In this document: piece after piece, positions 13,001 to 22,869 of the stretch
Layout: each line of letters opens with the position of its first letter
Numbering within the stretch: the stretch's first letter is position 1
Origin: Megalobrama amblycephala
Lineage: Eukaryota; Chordata; Actinopteri; Cypriniformes; Xenocyprididae
Direction: 5' to 3'
DNA length: 64,000 nt
Assembly (NCBI RefSeq): GCF_018812025.1
Contig: NC_063058.1
Coordinates: 20,644,297-20,708,296 of the forward strand
Translations under genes and position numbers: made by a program
The notes under the pieces: generated by a model
Databases searched by the model: none
Seen by the model: the letters and a program-made list of their open reading frames with translations, nothing else
Told to the model about the DNA's origin: nothing

Positions 13001-16000
13001 GTTGCTTTACCATTAGGATGTCCTCTTCTGAATCAACCAGCTGATGAATCACTTTAAACACTTGAAAACACCTAATGGAGAGATACACCGACTTAATAGC
13101 TCACCTGTAATTACCGAGATAACATCAGGACTAGGTCTTCAACAATCATCCCCTGGTTTCATAGACAAGTCTCAAGCCTAGTCCCAGACTAAAATGCATG
13201 TTTGAGCTGTTTGAGCATCTTAAAGCAGGTCAGTGTCATTGTTTTGTCTCAAGATGTACACCTTTTCTAAGGTACGTTAATAAAAGCTTCTTAAATGCCC
13301 TAATTGAACTAAGGCTTAATCCTGGCTTAATCTAAGCCCTGTCAGCTTGTCTGTGAAACTCTGTTTCGACTTAAGTTACCTGGAACAATTTGTCCCAGGA
13401 AAATGTTTCCCCCAGACCTGTTGATGTCTGCGTTTCCATCGCGGTCTAAAGTACCGCGAAGAAGAGTCCGGTACTGTAGGACTACGCGCGACTAGCCTGG
13501 TAATACCAGACTCTGCTACTTCACTTTGCTTCGTAGACAGAGTCTGGAATGGCATAATAGAGAAGTGTTTTCTCTCTCGCTAGGGGACGCTTGTCTGAAG
13601 TTTAAAATCATTGGTTACCCGTAAGCCAATCAGATACGTTTAGTTATGACATATGTTATCCGCCTGTACAGCCGCATCGAAGCACAGACATCATGCATGG
13701 AACTCAAATCTATGATTGAACTTCCACTGTAAACCTGTTGTAAACACATGATGATGTGAGCGAAATACCGGAGTGAACATGGCTGTAAACGACTTTTGCA
13801 GATTATGCGAAGTTAATGCATCCCGAAGTTTGCATCCCGTGTCTCGTTTCCCATTTCCGCGGTCGTTTCGGTTTTCGATTTCTCTAACCTACAATGTAAA
13901 ACTCGGCGCTTAGCATCTACGTCACGGCTCTCAGCCCGCCCTCTGTTCGTTGATTGGCCCGGCTGTTTCCAGACCGGTGGCAAACACAAAGCTCTGACGC
14001 TGTATCAGACTGAGTACAGAAGCGAAATGAAATTGAGCGGAAGTAGGAAGTCTGACGTAGTCAGGCTAACGCGCGACTGCAGTTCCCGCTAGATTTCGCC
14101 CTCCGCAAAAAAGCTTAATAAAGCCTGAACCTCGTACTACCTCGTGAGCAGGGACTTTCTGAGTGGGACATTTTTTACCTGGAACTTTATTTAAACCCTG
14201 GTTCCTGCGGTCAAAACACACCGATTACCACCCCAAAGTCCCTATAGTTCCTGGGGAAAGTTCATGCAGTGGAAAGACTCATAATAAACAAAAAGTCATT
14301 TGTCGCCACCTACTGGTTTATCGATGTAACCTTCAGAAGACAAGCTGCCATTTCTTCTCAGGACTCATGGAAATAAATTCATTTATTTTTAGTTTCACAA
14401 AATATTAGAAAGATAAAATCAGTTTAATGTGCACTACAAATTTAGTCCACTAGTCTAGTTGTCAAAAAATAATGTCTTAATCCAAATATGTATACCTCCC
14501 TACTATATAGTAGGGGAAGAACAGTGAGACAAGGGCCTGGTTTCATAGACAGGGCTTAGATTAAGCCAGGATTAGGCCTTAGGCTTTAAAGGGTTAGTTC
14601 ACCCAAAAATGAAAATAATGTCATTAATTACTCACCCTCATGTCGTTCCACACCCGTAAGACCTTCGTTCATCTTCAGAACACAAATTAAGATATTGTTG
14701 ATGAAATCCGATGGCTCAGTGAGGCCAACAATGTTACTGCTAGGGCTGCACGATATATCGCATGAGATTGTCACGTGCATTTCGTCAGTAAAGCCGGTTC
14801 CCTGATTACTGCTAAATCGCCATCACCTGCTTTCAAACGGAGCGGCATTTAATAGACAGAGCCGTAGTTCACTGACAAGCTACGCAATATCGCGTTCATT
14901 ATCGAAGGCGATTCATCTGCGATATGAACGCGATATTGCGTGGCTTGTCAGTGAACTACGGCTCTGTCTATTAAATGCCGCTCCGTTTGAAAGCAGGTGA
15001 TGGCGATTTAGCAGTAATCAGGGAACCGGCTTTACTGACGAAATGCACGTGACAATCTCATGCGATATATCGTGCAGCCCTAGTTACTGCACCTCTCAAG
15101 ATCCATAAAGGTACTATAAACATATTTAAATCAGTTCATGTGACTACAGTGGTTCTATCTTAATATTATAAAGCGATAAGAATACTTTCTGTGCGCCAAA
15201 AAAACAAAATAATGACTTCTATATGGGCAGATTTCAAAACACTGCTTCGAATCAGTGAAAAAACGTGCCAAAGTCACGTGATTTCAGCAGTTTAGCCGTT
15301 TGATAGGAGATCTGAATTACTAATTTGAAACAAAAGATTCATAAAGCTCAGAAGCTTCATGAAGCAGTGTTTTGAAATCGCTCATCACTAGATATTGTTG
15401 AAAAGTTGTTTTTTTTTGGCGCACAAAAAGTATTCTTGTCGCTTTATAATATTAGGATAGAACCGCTGAACTCACATGAACTTATTCAAATATGTTTTTA
15501 GTACCTTTATGGATCTTGAGAGAGGAAATGTCATTGCTTTGAATGCAGGCCTCACTGAGCCATCGGATTTCATCAACAATATCTTAATTTGTGTTCGGAA
15601 GATGAACTTGTGAAGATGAAGATGAAGATGTCTTACAGGTGTGGAACAACATGAGGGTAAGTAATAAATGACATTACTTTCATTTTTGGGTGAACTAACC
15701 CTTTAAGTAGCTTTTTAAAAAAAAAACATTTTAGGGGACTTCAGCCTTGTCTGTGAAACTGGGAGAAGGAGTATGTATGGAGTTGGACTCACAGTATTCA
15801 TAAAACAGTAGCTGAAAATTACCCAGATGAACAACTTCGAATGAACACTTCTCTATCCCATGAGGCCACCAGAAAGGAGTTGTGAATGGCAGATACAACC
15901 AGTGTTGCCAAGTCCACGGTTTTCCCGTGGAATTGGGCTACTTTAACACTGTTGCTGTGGGTTGTTTTTCATGTCCGAGGGTTGAAGCGACCCCAAATAA

Positions 16001-17249
16001 CATGATATTTAGCCCCTGGAATGCGAATTTTACCAGTGGAACCCCACCAAAAACGTAGATTTTACCCCCCGGAACGCTACCTTTGAGTAGCAATAGGGCA
16101 TGTTTTGTTGTGAAAACCTGGCAACCCTGGATACAACTAACACTAGTACTCTAACTTTTAGTAAATGGTCTCTCCTTCTTTGAAAAATGTTTTAATAATA
16201 ATTTTATAAAGTACCCTTTTTAATGCTGTATATACACACTGTGTGTGGATATCAGTTAACGATATTGAACATTTATTTATTTTATTTATTTTTTAATTGC
16301 CCTTTCTCATTTTTGGGTTAACTTTAAAATTGACTTTGGATTGATTCTAAAAAGATTTAAACGTAGAACCTTACAATATTTTACTGAAAACCAAATCACA
16401 TAATTAATATTTTAATTATTTTATCAACATTTTACATTCACAAGTCAAGAATAACTAAAAAAATAATCAATTATTACCTTTAGTAACACTGATTTTAAGA
16501 TGTACTTTGAAACTATTTGGAACATGAGAACACAAAATAAGAAACTATACAAATTCATGTGACTGCCTGATGTTAAACATTTGTTTGTTAGCTTTTTATT
16601 GCTGATATTTATTCTTTAGCCTATTATTGTTATTGTTTTGTTCCTTATCTCACATTCTCTGAACTTTTAAGTACTGTACTTCTTTTTTTTTTCTGTATTT
16701 GACTGTTATTATGAATTAAAAACAAAAAAAAAATTACAATGACAACATGACGGATGTATTAAGTATGGATTAAATTCATAATACACACATTCATACTATA
16801 TAGAGCATATTTATTTGACGGTCGAGAAGTAGGAGCTTTTTCAAAAGAAGTATATGCTATTTCGGACGCAGTCTCTCTCTCAAATTTTTCTACCAGTGCA
16901 TGTTGTAATGTAAATGTGAAAACAACAGTTTATTTGAACTGTACTGGTGTTTGATACGGACTCGTCCAGTGTTCGGCGCTGTCCGCGGCGGATGGCGGTC
17001 ATGCTGTGCTCGATGTTCAGATGCGGCTTGCGCTGTATGAGCGTCTCCATACTCTCAAAACTGACAGATCCATTGAGATGCGCGTGCAGCTCCTGAAAGA
17101 AAATAAAAACACTGTATTTGATTTACTATTTTCATTAATGTATATAAAAACATTGGGTTGAGCTCATTAAAAGATAAAAAAAAATCTATTTTTGTGTTTC
17201 CTACCACTTTAGGCAGCTGACGATAAAAGAGATCCGCTTCTGTGTCCAT
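9532..17249 (-). CDS. adal: Adenosine deaminase-like protein (N6-methyl-AMP deaminase), complete, 10 exons
   Basis: Exons in transcript order: 17249-17205, 17092-16962, 13071-13011, 12929-12842, 12759-12678, 12602-12476, 12402-12322, 12230-12092, 9920-9820 and 9723-9532. They join in frame to 348 aa plus TGA. The family hydrolyses N6-methyl-AMP to IMP in the cytosol (purine salvage). Visible signatures of the zinc-dependent deaminase TIM barrel: HAH near residues 18-20 (zinc), SGDP near 175-178, HLSE with the catalytic Glu near 205, RIGHGT with His near 226, and TDD with the zinc/catalytic Asp pair near 287-288. Length matches vertebrate Adal (about 350 aa). The start is the ATG giving MDTEADLF; an upstream in-frame ATG (MILSETAM) is possible. 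Exon 2 must use a weak donor, GA|GTCCGT, to keep frame. Introns 2 and 8 are full of transposons. Confidence 0.97.
9990..10029. repeat. TA/CA dinucleotide microsatellite in an adal intron
   Basis: About 12 TA repeats are followed by CA repeats. The array directly adjoins a Tc1-like element, whose family inserts at TA dinucleotides. Confidence 0.95.
10037..10837. mobile_element. Non-autonomous Tc1/mariner-like element with TA target duplication
   Basis: Both ends read CAGTGCTCAG..GTAAATGAGTACACCC inward, with inverted arms of roughly 190 bp. TA flanks both sides (10035-36 and 10838-39). The middle keeps only a scrap of transposase start (ATGGCACCACATGAAAGAGA, reading MAPHERE..) and no DDE catalytic region. 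It is therefore an internally deleted element that would need a transposase supplied in trans. It lies in adal intron 8. Confidence 0.9.
10840..12040. repeat. AT-rich tandem repeats with a 410-bp duplication in an adal intron
   Basis: The segment starting TAAAATATTAAAATTAGTTA at 10991 recurs at 11401 and is almost identical for most of 410 bp. Inside each copy the sentence TTCTTTAAAGTTCAAG..ATGTAATTTT recurs every 120-170 bp, so this is a repeat within a repeat. It extends up to the splice donor side of exon 8 without touching it. No coding potential is seen. Confidence 0.85.
13150..13366. mobile_element. Short TIR repeat, CCTGGTTTCA family (intact copy)
   Basis: It begins CCTGGTTTCATAGACAAGTC and ends AGCTTGTCTGTGAAACTCTG, imperfect inverted ends, with an inner pair around AAGCCTAGTCC and GGCTTAATCTAAGCC. 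A second copy of the family, split by later insertions, lies at 14537-15762. I recall this repeat as widespread in cyprinids. It lies in adal intron 2. Confidence 0.7.
13484..14077. mobile_element. 576-bp TIR element with a perfect 9-bp target-site duplication
   Basis: The element spans 13493-14068, starting TAGCCTGGTAATACCAGA and ending TCTGACGTAGTCAGGCTA. It is flanked by ACGCGCGAC on both sides (13484-13492 and 14069-14077). There is no transposase frame inside. A 9-bp duplication is unlike Tc1 (TA) or TTAA-specific elements. It would suit a Mutator-like family, or an 8-bp (hAT-like) family plus a chance matching base; the superfamily is left open. Confidence 0.85.
14078..14536. other. adal intron 2, possible flank of an older repeat
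   Basis: The sequences either side of the 576-bp element (GTTTCCATCGCGGTCTAAAG on the left; CCCTGGTTCCTGCGGTC on the right) look faintly inverted. The 576-bp element may therefore sit inside an older degenerate one. No gene is seen. Confidence 0.35.
14586..15706. mobile_element. TTAA-flanked MITE, AGGGTTAGTTCACCC family (middle layer)
   Basis: The ends are TTAA|AGGGTTAGTTCACCC and GGGTGAACTAACCCT|TTAA, with inverted arms of more than 100 bp (CGTTCATCTTC.. and ..GAAGATGAAC, GATGGCTCAGTGAGGCC and its inverse). TTAA duplication with AGGG/CCCT ends is typical of piggyBac-type non-autonomous elements. No transposase is present. Related copies lie at 43080-43875 and, degraded, at 52431-53305. Confidence 0.85.
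14733..15090. mobile_element. hAT-like foldback element, 342 bp, with 8-bp target duplication (inner layer)
   Basis: The element is 14741-15082, starting TAGGGCTGCACGATATATCG and ending with its exact inverse. It is flanked by GTTACTGC at 14733-14740 and 15083-15090. The two arms of about 155 bp are almost perfect inverted copies around a loop of about 30 bp. An 8-bp duplication and a TAGGGCTGCAC terminus suit the hAT superfamily. A related single arm lies at 25690-25856. Confidence 0.9.
15895..16132. mobile_element. Probable TIR repeat with TGTTGCCAAG..CTGGCAACCCTGG ends
   Basis: The left end CAGTGTTGCCAAGTCCACGG and the right end AAAACCTGGCAACCCTGG are imperfectly inverted. The interior (ACCCCAAATAAC..TTTACCCCCCGGAACG) looks like a repeat I recall from fish genomes. 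It lies in adal intron 2. Boundaries are approximate and no target duplication is clear. Confidence 0.55.
16133..16961. other. adal intron 2, AT-rich, nothing recognised
   Basis: Homopolymer-rich AT sequence up to the 5' splice site of adal exon 2. No exon, RNA or clear element is seen. Confidence 0.5.
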
Positions 17250-18308
17250 CGCTGTTTCCGACAGAATCATGCGTGTTATAAACAGCGATTGAATGACACA
17301 TGGAGACGGAATGTTTTTCCTGATGCACCAAGTTGCGTTGCAGAAATGAGTCATAGACAACATCGACTTTTGACAGTGGTTCCCATATTGTTTCAAATTA
17401 AATTGGCGGCAAAATTATGACACCAGTGTTATTTTAGCATCATTGAGTTTTGAATTCATATTTATTTTTATATTTTCCGTTTTCATTTTGATTTTAGCTA
17501 AACTTATTACATTTCAGGTAGTTGCTCATTTACTAAAATAAATATATACAGTACTAAAATAAATAAAACTAAAACTATGTAGGCTAGACATTTTTATTAA
17601 AAAAGTAAGAAAAATAGCATATACTACTAAAAACGACAAAATTGTTTTTTAATATTTTATTTCAGTTAACATTTATTTTATTTCAAGTAAAAAACTTTAA
17701 CTACAATAACCCTGACTGACAATAAATAAATAAATAAAAAATACATTTAAATATGACTTTACAAGTTTATATTTAGATTCTCTTTCACCTAAAAAACAAC
17801 AATTAATATTTTATCTACACACTTCACATAAATACATCGAAATACTGACTGAGTACATAAAAAGGTGCAAATACATATTTTAATAGTATAATTTAAGCAG
17901 TTTCGTATTTTATACTTTTTAGTAATATGTATTCAGCAGACCGGAATACTGTAACATTTTCTGGCTCATTTAAAGTAGATGTAGAATAGTCAATCACATA
18001 TAAACAAATACAACATATTTTAAGCACTAAATAACAACAAGTAGAAAGATGTTAACTGATAATTATTGCCTTAAGCCACTATTATGACAAAGCATAACGT
18101 ATACAGTGTGGCACACATTATTTGCAATATCAACAAACACTTCAAATGTATATATGATTGCTTGGCTTTGGGTAGGAGCTTGTATTTTACAAAGAATCTC
18201 ATTATAGGCATGCTGTTTATGGATCTGATTTATTCCCTATATTCTCCCTGAAGTCATCGGAGCCGAGGAAACATCCGATCCGCAATCAGCAGTCCAGCTC
18301 TGCCTGGA
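17250..18308. other. Short intergenic space between cplx3 (upstream) and adal: adal promoter and cplx3 3' end
   Basis: About 1.06 kb separates the cplx3 stop codon from the adal start codon, both genes reading leftward. It must hold the cplx3 3' UTR and the adal promoter and 5' UTR. A minus-strand AATAAA (plus TTTATT, 18229-18234) lies 75 bp after the cplx3 stop. The part at 17.42-17.75 kb is AT-rich and resembles the ATTTCAGTT/AACATTTATTTTATTTCA repeat also present near 58 kb. Confidence 0.5.
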
Positions 18309-21300
18309 TTACATAACATCACACTTTTCAGCCGACTGTCTAATGTCTTCAAGGGCGGACTGGGCCTTCTCTTTTATCTGATCAATATCTACGTTCTGAA
18401 TGTTGGTCAGCTGACCCAGGACAGACTGCTTTTGCTCCTCCTCCTGGTTGTCTTCAGCGATCATCTTGGCCAGTTCTGTGGGCAACTCCACGTCATCTGC
18501 CGCAGCCTGAATTTGCGTGTCGTCCAGTTCACTCTGTAAATAAAAAGTACAAGTTAATAATGCAAATAACCTGTATAAATGTCTTTGTTCTGCTGTACAC
18601 AAAGGAAGATGTTTGTAACCAAGCAGATCTCACCCCCCATTGACTACCATAGTAATTTTTTCCTACTATGGTAGTCAATGGAGGGGCGAGATCTGCTTGG
18701 TTGAATGTTTGGAAGAATGTTTGTAACCAAGCAGATCGCGCCCCCCATTGACTACCATAGTATTTTTTTTTTCTACTATGGTAGTCAATGGGGGACGAGA
18801 TCTGCTTGGTTGAATGTTTGGAAGAATGTTTGTAACCAAGCAGATCTCGCCCCCCCATTGACTACCATAGTAATTTTTTTCCTACTATGGTAATCAATGG
18901 GGGGCGAGATCTGTTTGGTTGAATGTTTGGAAGAATGTTTGTTAACCAAGCAGATCGTGCCCCCCATTGACTACCATAGTCATTTTTTTTCTTACTGTGG
19001 TAGTCAATTAGGGGCAAGATCTGCTTGGTTGAATGTTTGGAAGAATGTTTGTAACCAAGCAGATCTCGCCCCCCCATTGACTACCATAATAATTTTTTTC
19101 CTACTATGGTAGTCAATGGGGGTGAGATCTGCTTGGTTGAATGTTTGGAAGAATGTTTGTAACCAAGCAGATCTCGCCCCCCCATTGACTACCATAGTAA
19201 TTTTTTTCCTACTATGGTAGTCAATGGGGGGTGAGATCTGCTTGGTTGAATGTTTGGAAGAATGTTTGTAACCAAGCAGATCTCGCCCCCCATTGACTAC
19301 CATAGTAATTTTTTTTCTTACTATGGTAGTCAATTAGGGGAGAGATCTGCTTGGTTGAATGTTTGGAAGAATGTTTGTAACCAAGCAGATCTCGCCCCCC
19401 ATTGACTACCATAGTAATTTTTTTTCTTACTGTGGTAGTCAATGGGGGGCAAGATCTGCTTGGTTGAATTTTTGGAAAAATGTTTGTAATCAAGCAGATC
19501 TCGCCCTCCCATTGACTACCATAGTAATTTTTTCCTACTATGGTAATCAATGGGGGGCGAGATCTGCTTGGTTGAATGTTTGGAAGAATATTTGTAACTA
19601 AGCAGATCTCGCCCCCCATTGACTACCATAGTCATTTTTTTTCTTACTGTGGTAGTCAATTAGGGGCAAGATCTGCTTAGTTGAATGTTTGGAAGAATGT
19701 TTGTAACCAAGCAGATCTCGCCCCCCATTGACTACCATAGTAATTTTTTTCCTACTATGGTAATCAATGGGGGGTGAGATCTGCTTGGTTGAATGTTTGG
19801 AAGAATATTTGTAACCAAGCAGATCTCGCCCCCCATTTACTACCATAGTAATTTTCTTTCTTACTGTGGTAGTCAATTAGGGGCAAGATCTGCTTGGTTG
19901 AATGTTTGGAAGAATGTTTGTAACCAAGCAGATCTCGCCCCCCCCATTGACTACCATAGTAATTTTTTTCCTACTATGGTAGTCAATGGGGGGTGAGATC
20001 TGCTTGGTTGAATGTTTGGAAGAATGTTTGTAACCAAGCAGATCTCGCCCCCCCCATTGACTACCATAGTAATTTTTTTCCTACTATGGTAATCAATGGG
20101 GGGCGAGATCTGCTTGGTTTAATGTTTGGAAGAATGTTTGTAACCAAGCAGATCGCGCCCCCCATTGACTACCATAGTATTTTTTTTTTTCTACTATGGT
20201 AGTCAATGGGGGACGAGATCTGCTTGGTTGAATGTTTGGAAGAATGTTTGTAACCAAGCAGATCTCGCCCCCCCATTGACTACCATAGTAATTTTTTTCC
20301 TACTATGGTAATCAATGGGGGGCGAGCTCTGTTTGGTTGAATGTTTGGAAGAATGTTTGTTAACCAAGCAGATCGTGCCCCCCATTGACTACCATAGTCA
20401 TTTTTTTTCTTACTATGGTAGTCAATGGGGGGCGAGATCTGCTTGGTTGAATGTTTGGAAGAATGTTTGTAACCAAGCAGATCTCGCCCCCCCATTGACT
20501 ACCATAGTAATTTTTTTCCTACTATGGTAATCAATGGGGGGTGAGATCTGCTTGGTTGAATGTTTGGAAGAATATTTGTAACCAAGCAGATCTTGCCCCC
20601 CATTTACTACCATAGTAATTTTCTTTCTTACTGTGGTAGTCAATTAGGGGCAAGATCTGCTTGGTTGAATGTTTGGAAGAATGTTTGTAACCAAGCAGAT
20701 CTCGCCCCCCCATTGACTACCATAGTAATTTTTTTCCTACTATGGTAGTCAATGGGGGGTGAGATCTGCTTGGTTGAATGTTTGGAAGAATGTTTGTAAC
20801 CAAGCAGATCTCGCCCCCCATTGACTACCATAGTAATTTTTTTTCTTACTATGGTAGTCAATTAGGGGAGAGATCTGCTTGGTTGAATGTTTGGAAGAAT
20901 GTTTGTAACCAAGCAGATCTCGCCCCCCATTGACTACCATAGTAATTTTTTTTCTTACTGTGGTAGTCAATGGGGGGCAAGATCTGCTTGGTTGAATTTT
21001 TGGAAGAATGTTTGTAATCAAGCAGATCTCGCCCTCCCATTGACTACCATAGTAATTTTTTCTTACTATGGTAATCAATGGGGGGCGAGATCTGCTTGGT
21101 TGAATGTTTGGAAGAATATTTGTAACTAAGCAGATCTCGCCCCCCATTGACTACCATAGTCATTTTTTTTCTTACTGTGGTAGTCAATTAGGGGCAAGAT
21201 CTGCTTAGTTGAATGTTTGGAAGAATGTTTGTAACCAAGCAGATCTCGCCCCCCATTGACTACCATAGTAGGAAAAAAAAAATACTGCGATCTGCGTAGT

Positions 21301-22553
21301 TACAAACATTCTTCCAAATATCTTCCTTTGTGTTCAGCAGAACAAAGACATTTATACAGGTTTGGAACAATTTGAGGGGGAGTAAATGATGACAAAATTT
21401 AAATTTTTGGGTGAAATATCCCTTTAAAGTGATGTTTACTTTTGGAAGACGATATTTTTCCCTGAAGTGGCTTCTGACCGTGGCCCGTTCAGCCTTCTTC
21501 TGGGCAAAACTGGCATCTCGCTCAATCCTAGTAGAAAAACAGAAGTTAGATTGACACAAATGTACTTAAACATGAAATGTATAATTAATATCAATATGAA
21601 ATCATAATATTATCAATATGAAATATTGTTTAGTGTTGAAGTTAACTTTTTTATGTCTAGGACAAAGTAATACGATGCCATTCAAAAATGCACACAATAG
21701 AAGAAAAACAGCTGCATATGCATTTCTGCAGAGGAGTCACTGTCCTCAAGGCCAAACCAGAGAAACACGGATCTGGAGAGCAAGGTGACATGCACTATTG
21801 ATTAAACCACAGAAATACAGGAAGCTGGAGATAAACACTGACCTTCTCTACAGCTCCTTGTATTACATGTGAACAAGTGACTGCAATGCAAATTGTGTAT
21901 TAAATTCAAACAGGAGGGATAGAGTCCTCATAATTTGATATATAAAAATATAAAATGTTTAAATATAATTATTATTGTGGCATTTAACCGGGTTCTCATT
22001 TAACATTTATCTGTGTCAGGATATGGAGCAGCCTCCTTTTTTGGTAAAGTGAATGAATGAATGGTATATTCATATAACGCATTTTCTATGTACAACTGTA
22101 TATGTGGAATTTGTTGTTGAATAAAAATAAAATAAAATAAAAAATATCTGGAAATTCTACAAATATTAATACAATTATTTATTAAAATATTTATAAAATT
22201 ATATAAAAACAATGCATTAAATTATTATTTATATAAAAAAAATCGAATTCATTTGCTATTACCAAACGAAATAGAAAATGGAGGGGGAAAATACGAATAT
22301 ATATAATAATAAATATTCAAAAATATCACAGATTTAAAATCATATTCTTTGGTCATGACCACACCGCTAAAGAAATAGTTGTTGATGAATCTTACTTCTC
22401 CTCCGCCAACTGTTCTTGATATTGTTCGAACTCTTCGTGTGTCATTCCTTTTGCTGCAGCTTCTGACTTTTCTCCTTCTGGTTTTTCTTCTCCAAGACCC
22501 CCGGTAAGATCCTTCAGCTGTCCCCCTATCATGTGTTTAAACATAAAAGCCAT
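18309..22553 (-). CDS. cplx3: Complexin-3, complete, 3 exons
   Basis: Exons in transcript order: 22553-22396, 21527-21440 and 18533-18309. They join in frame to 156 aa; mammalian complexin-3 is 158 aa. Complexins clamp and promote SNARE-mediated vesicle fusion. Family members 3 and 4 act at retinal ribbon synapses and are membrane-anchored by farnesylation. Seen here: [19 protein letters not shown] at the start, the SNARE-binding central helix [20 protein letters not shown] near 55-74 followed by REKYRLPK to 82, an acidic EDNQEEEQ stretch, and the C-terminal CAAX box CDVM (153-156), whose Met favours farnesylation. Intron 2 (2906 bp) is almost entirely a MITE-derived palindrome array. A long CT tract lies about 200 bp upstream of the start codon. 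Position next to csk matches the vertebrate order. Confidence 0.97.
18569..21427. mobile_element. TTAA-type MITE whose centre is expanded into ~25 palindromic 109-bp units
   Basis: The right arm (about 21300-21423, ending GTGAAATATCCCT|TTAA) matches the short MITE at 31798-32107. The left arm survives only from CCTGTATAAATGTCTTTGTT (about 18570), so the left terminus is lost. Between the arms, units of about 109 bp repeat: each reads AACCAAGCAGATCTCGCC..CATTGACTACCATAGTAA, a T-rich loop, then the inverse, then GAATGTTTGGAAGAATGTTT. The MITE's normal centre has one such palindrome (GACTTCCATAG..CTATGGAAGTC), which points to amplification of that core. Numerous open frames on both strands are repeat artefacts. 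Confidence 0.9.
21528..22395. other. cplx3 intron 1
   Basis: AT-rich intron of 868 bp with canonical ends (donor GTAAGATTC, acceptor TTTCTACTAG on the minus strand). No repeat family or embedded gene was recognised. Confidence 0.75.
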
Positions 22554-22750
22554 TGTTTTTCTGCAGAATACTATATAAAGATATAAATCGCCGGTTTCTT
22601 TGGATTATATGCCAGTCGCTTGAGAAAGTCTAGTTGTCTCGTGTGAGGAGAAAACAAAAACGCGACAACGAAAGTAGCCTAGATGTTTTCCTTTCTTCCG
22701 CTCAATTCAAGTTTCAGCAACAAATATTCATAACCTGTACAACGCAGAGA

Positions 22751-22753
<3 letters not shown>

Positions 22754-22816
<63 letters not shown>
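22754..22816. repeat. (CT)n microsatellite upstream of cplx3
   Basis: About 31 CT repeats (GA on the transcribed strand) lie about 200 bp before the cplx3 start codon, so in the promoter or 5' UTR. GA tracts near promoters can bind GAGA-type factors or form triplexes, but nothing here shows that it does. Confidence 0.97.
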
Positions 22817-22818
<2 letters not shown>

Positions 22819-22869
22819 GAAGTAGCGCGCGACTTCTGATTCATGACGCTTCTGCTTACGCGACTGAAG

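Larger units (their letters stand above)
14537..15762. mobile_element. CCTGGTTTCA-family repeat split by two later insertions (outer layer of a nest)
   Basis: The left piece 14537-14585 (CCTGGTTTCATAGACAGGGC..) and the right piece 15707-15762 (GTAGCTTTTT..GTCTGTGAAACTGGG) are the two ends of the repeat seen intact at 13150-13366. Between them is a TTAA-flanked element, itself interrupted by a hAT-like foldback. The insertion chose the TTAA in the family's TTAAGTAGCTTT motif. Confidence 0.8.

Noticed and set aside
18610..21290. CRISPR-like array (regular palindromic repeats)
   Set aside because: Eukaryotic intron; no unique spacers, since the spacer GAATGTTTGGAAGAATGTTT is constant; the units match a MITE centre.
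18529..21559. Many overlapping open frames on both strands with repeated phrases such as [14 protein letters not shown] and [15 protein letters not shown]
   Set aside because: They are translations of the palindromic array; the same peptide appears on both strands because each unit is an inverted repeat. No start, splice or domain evidence.
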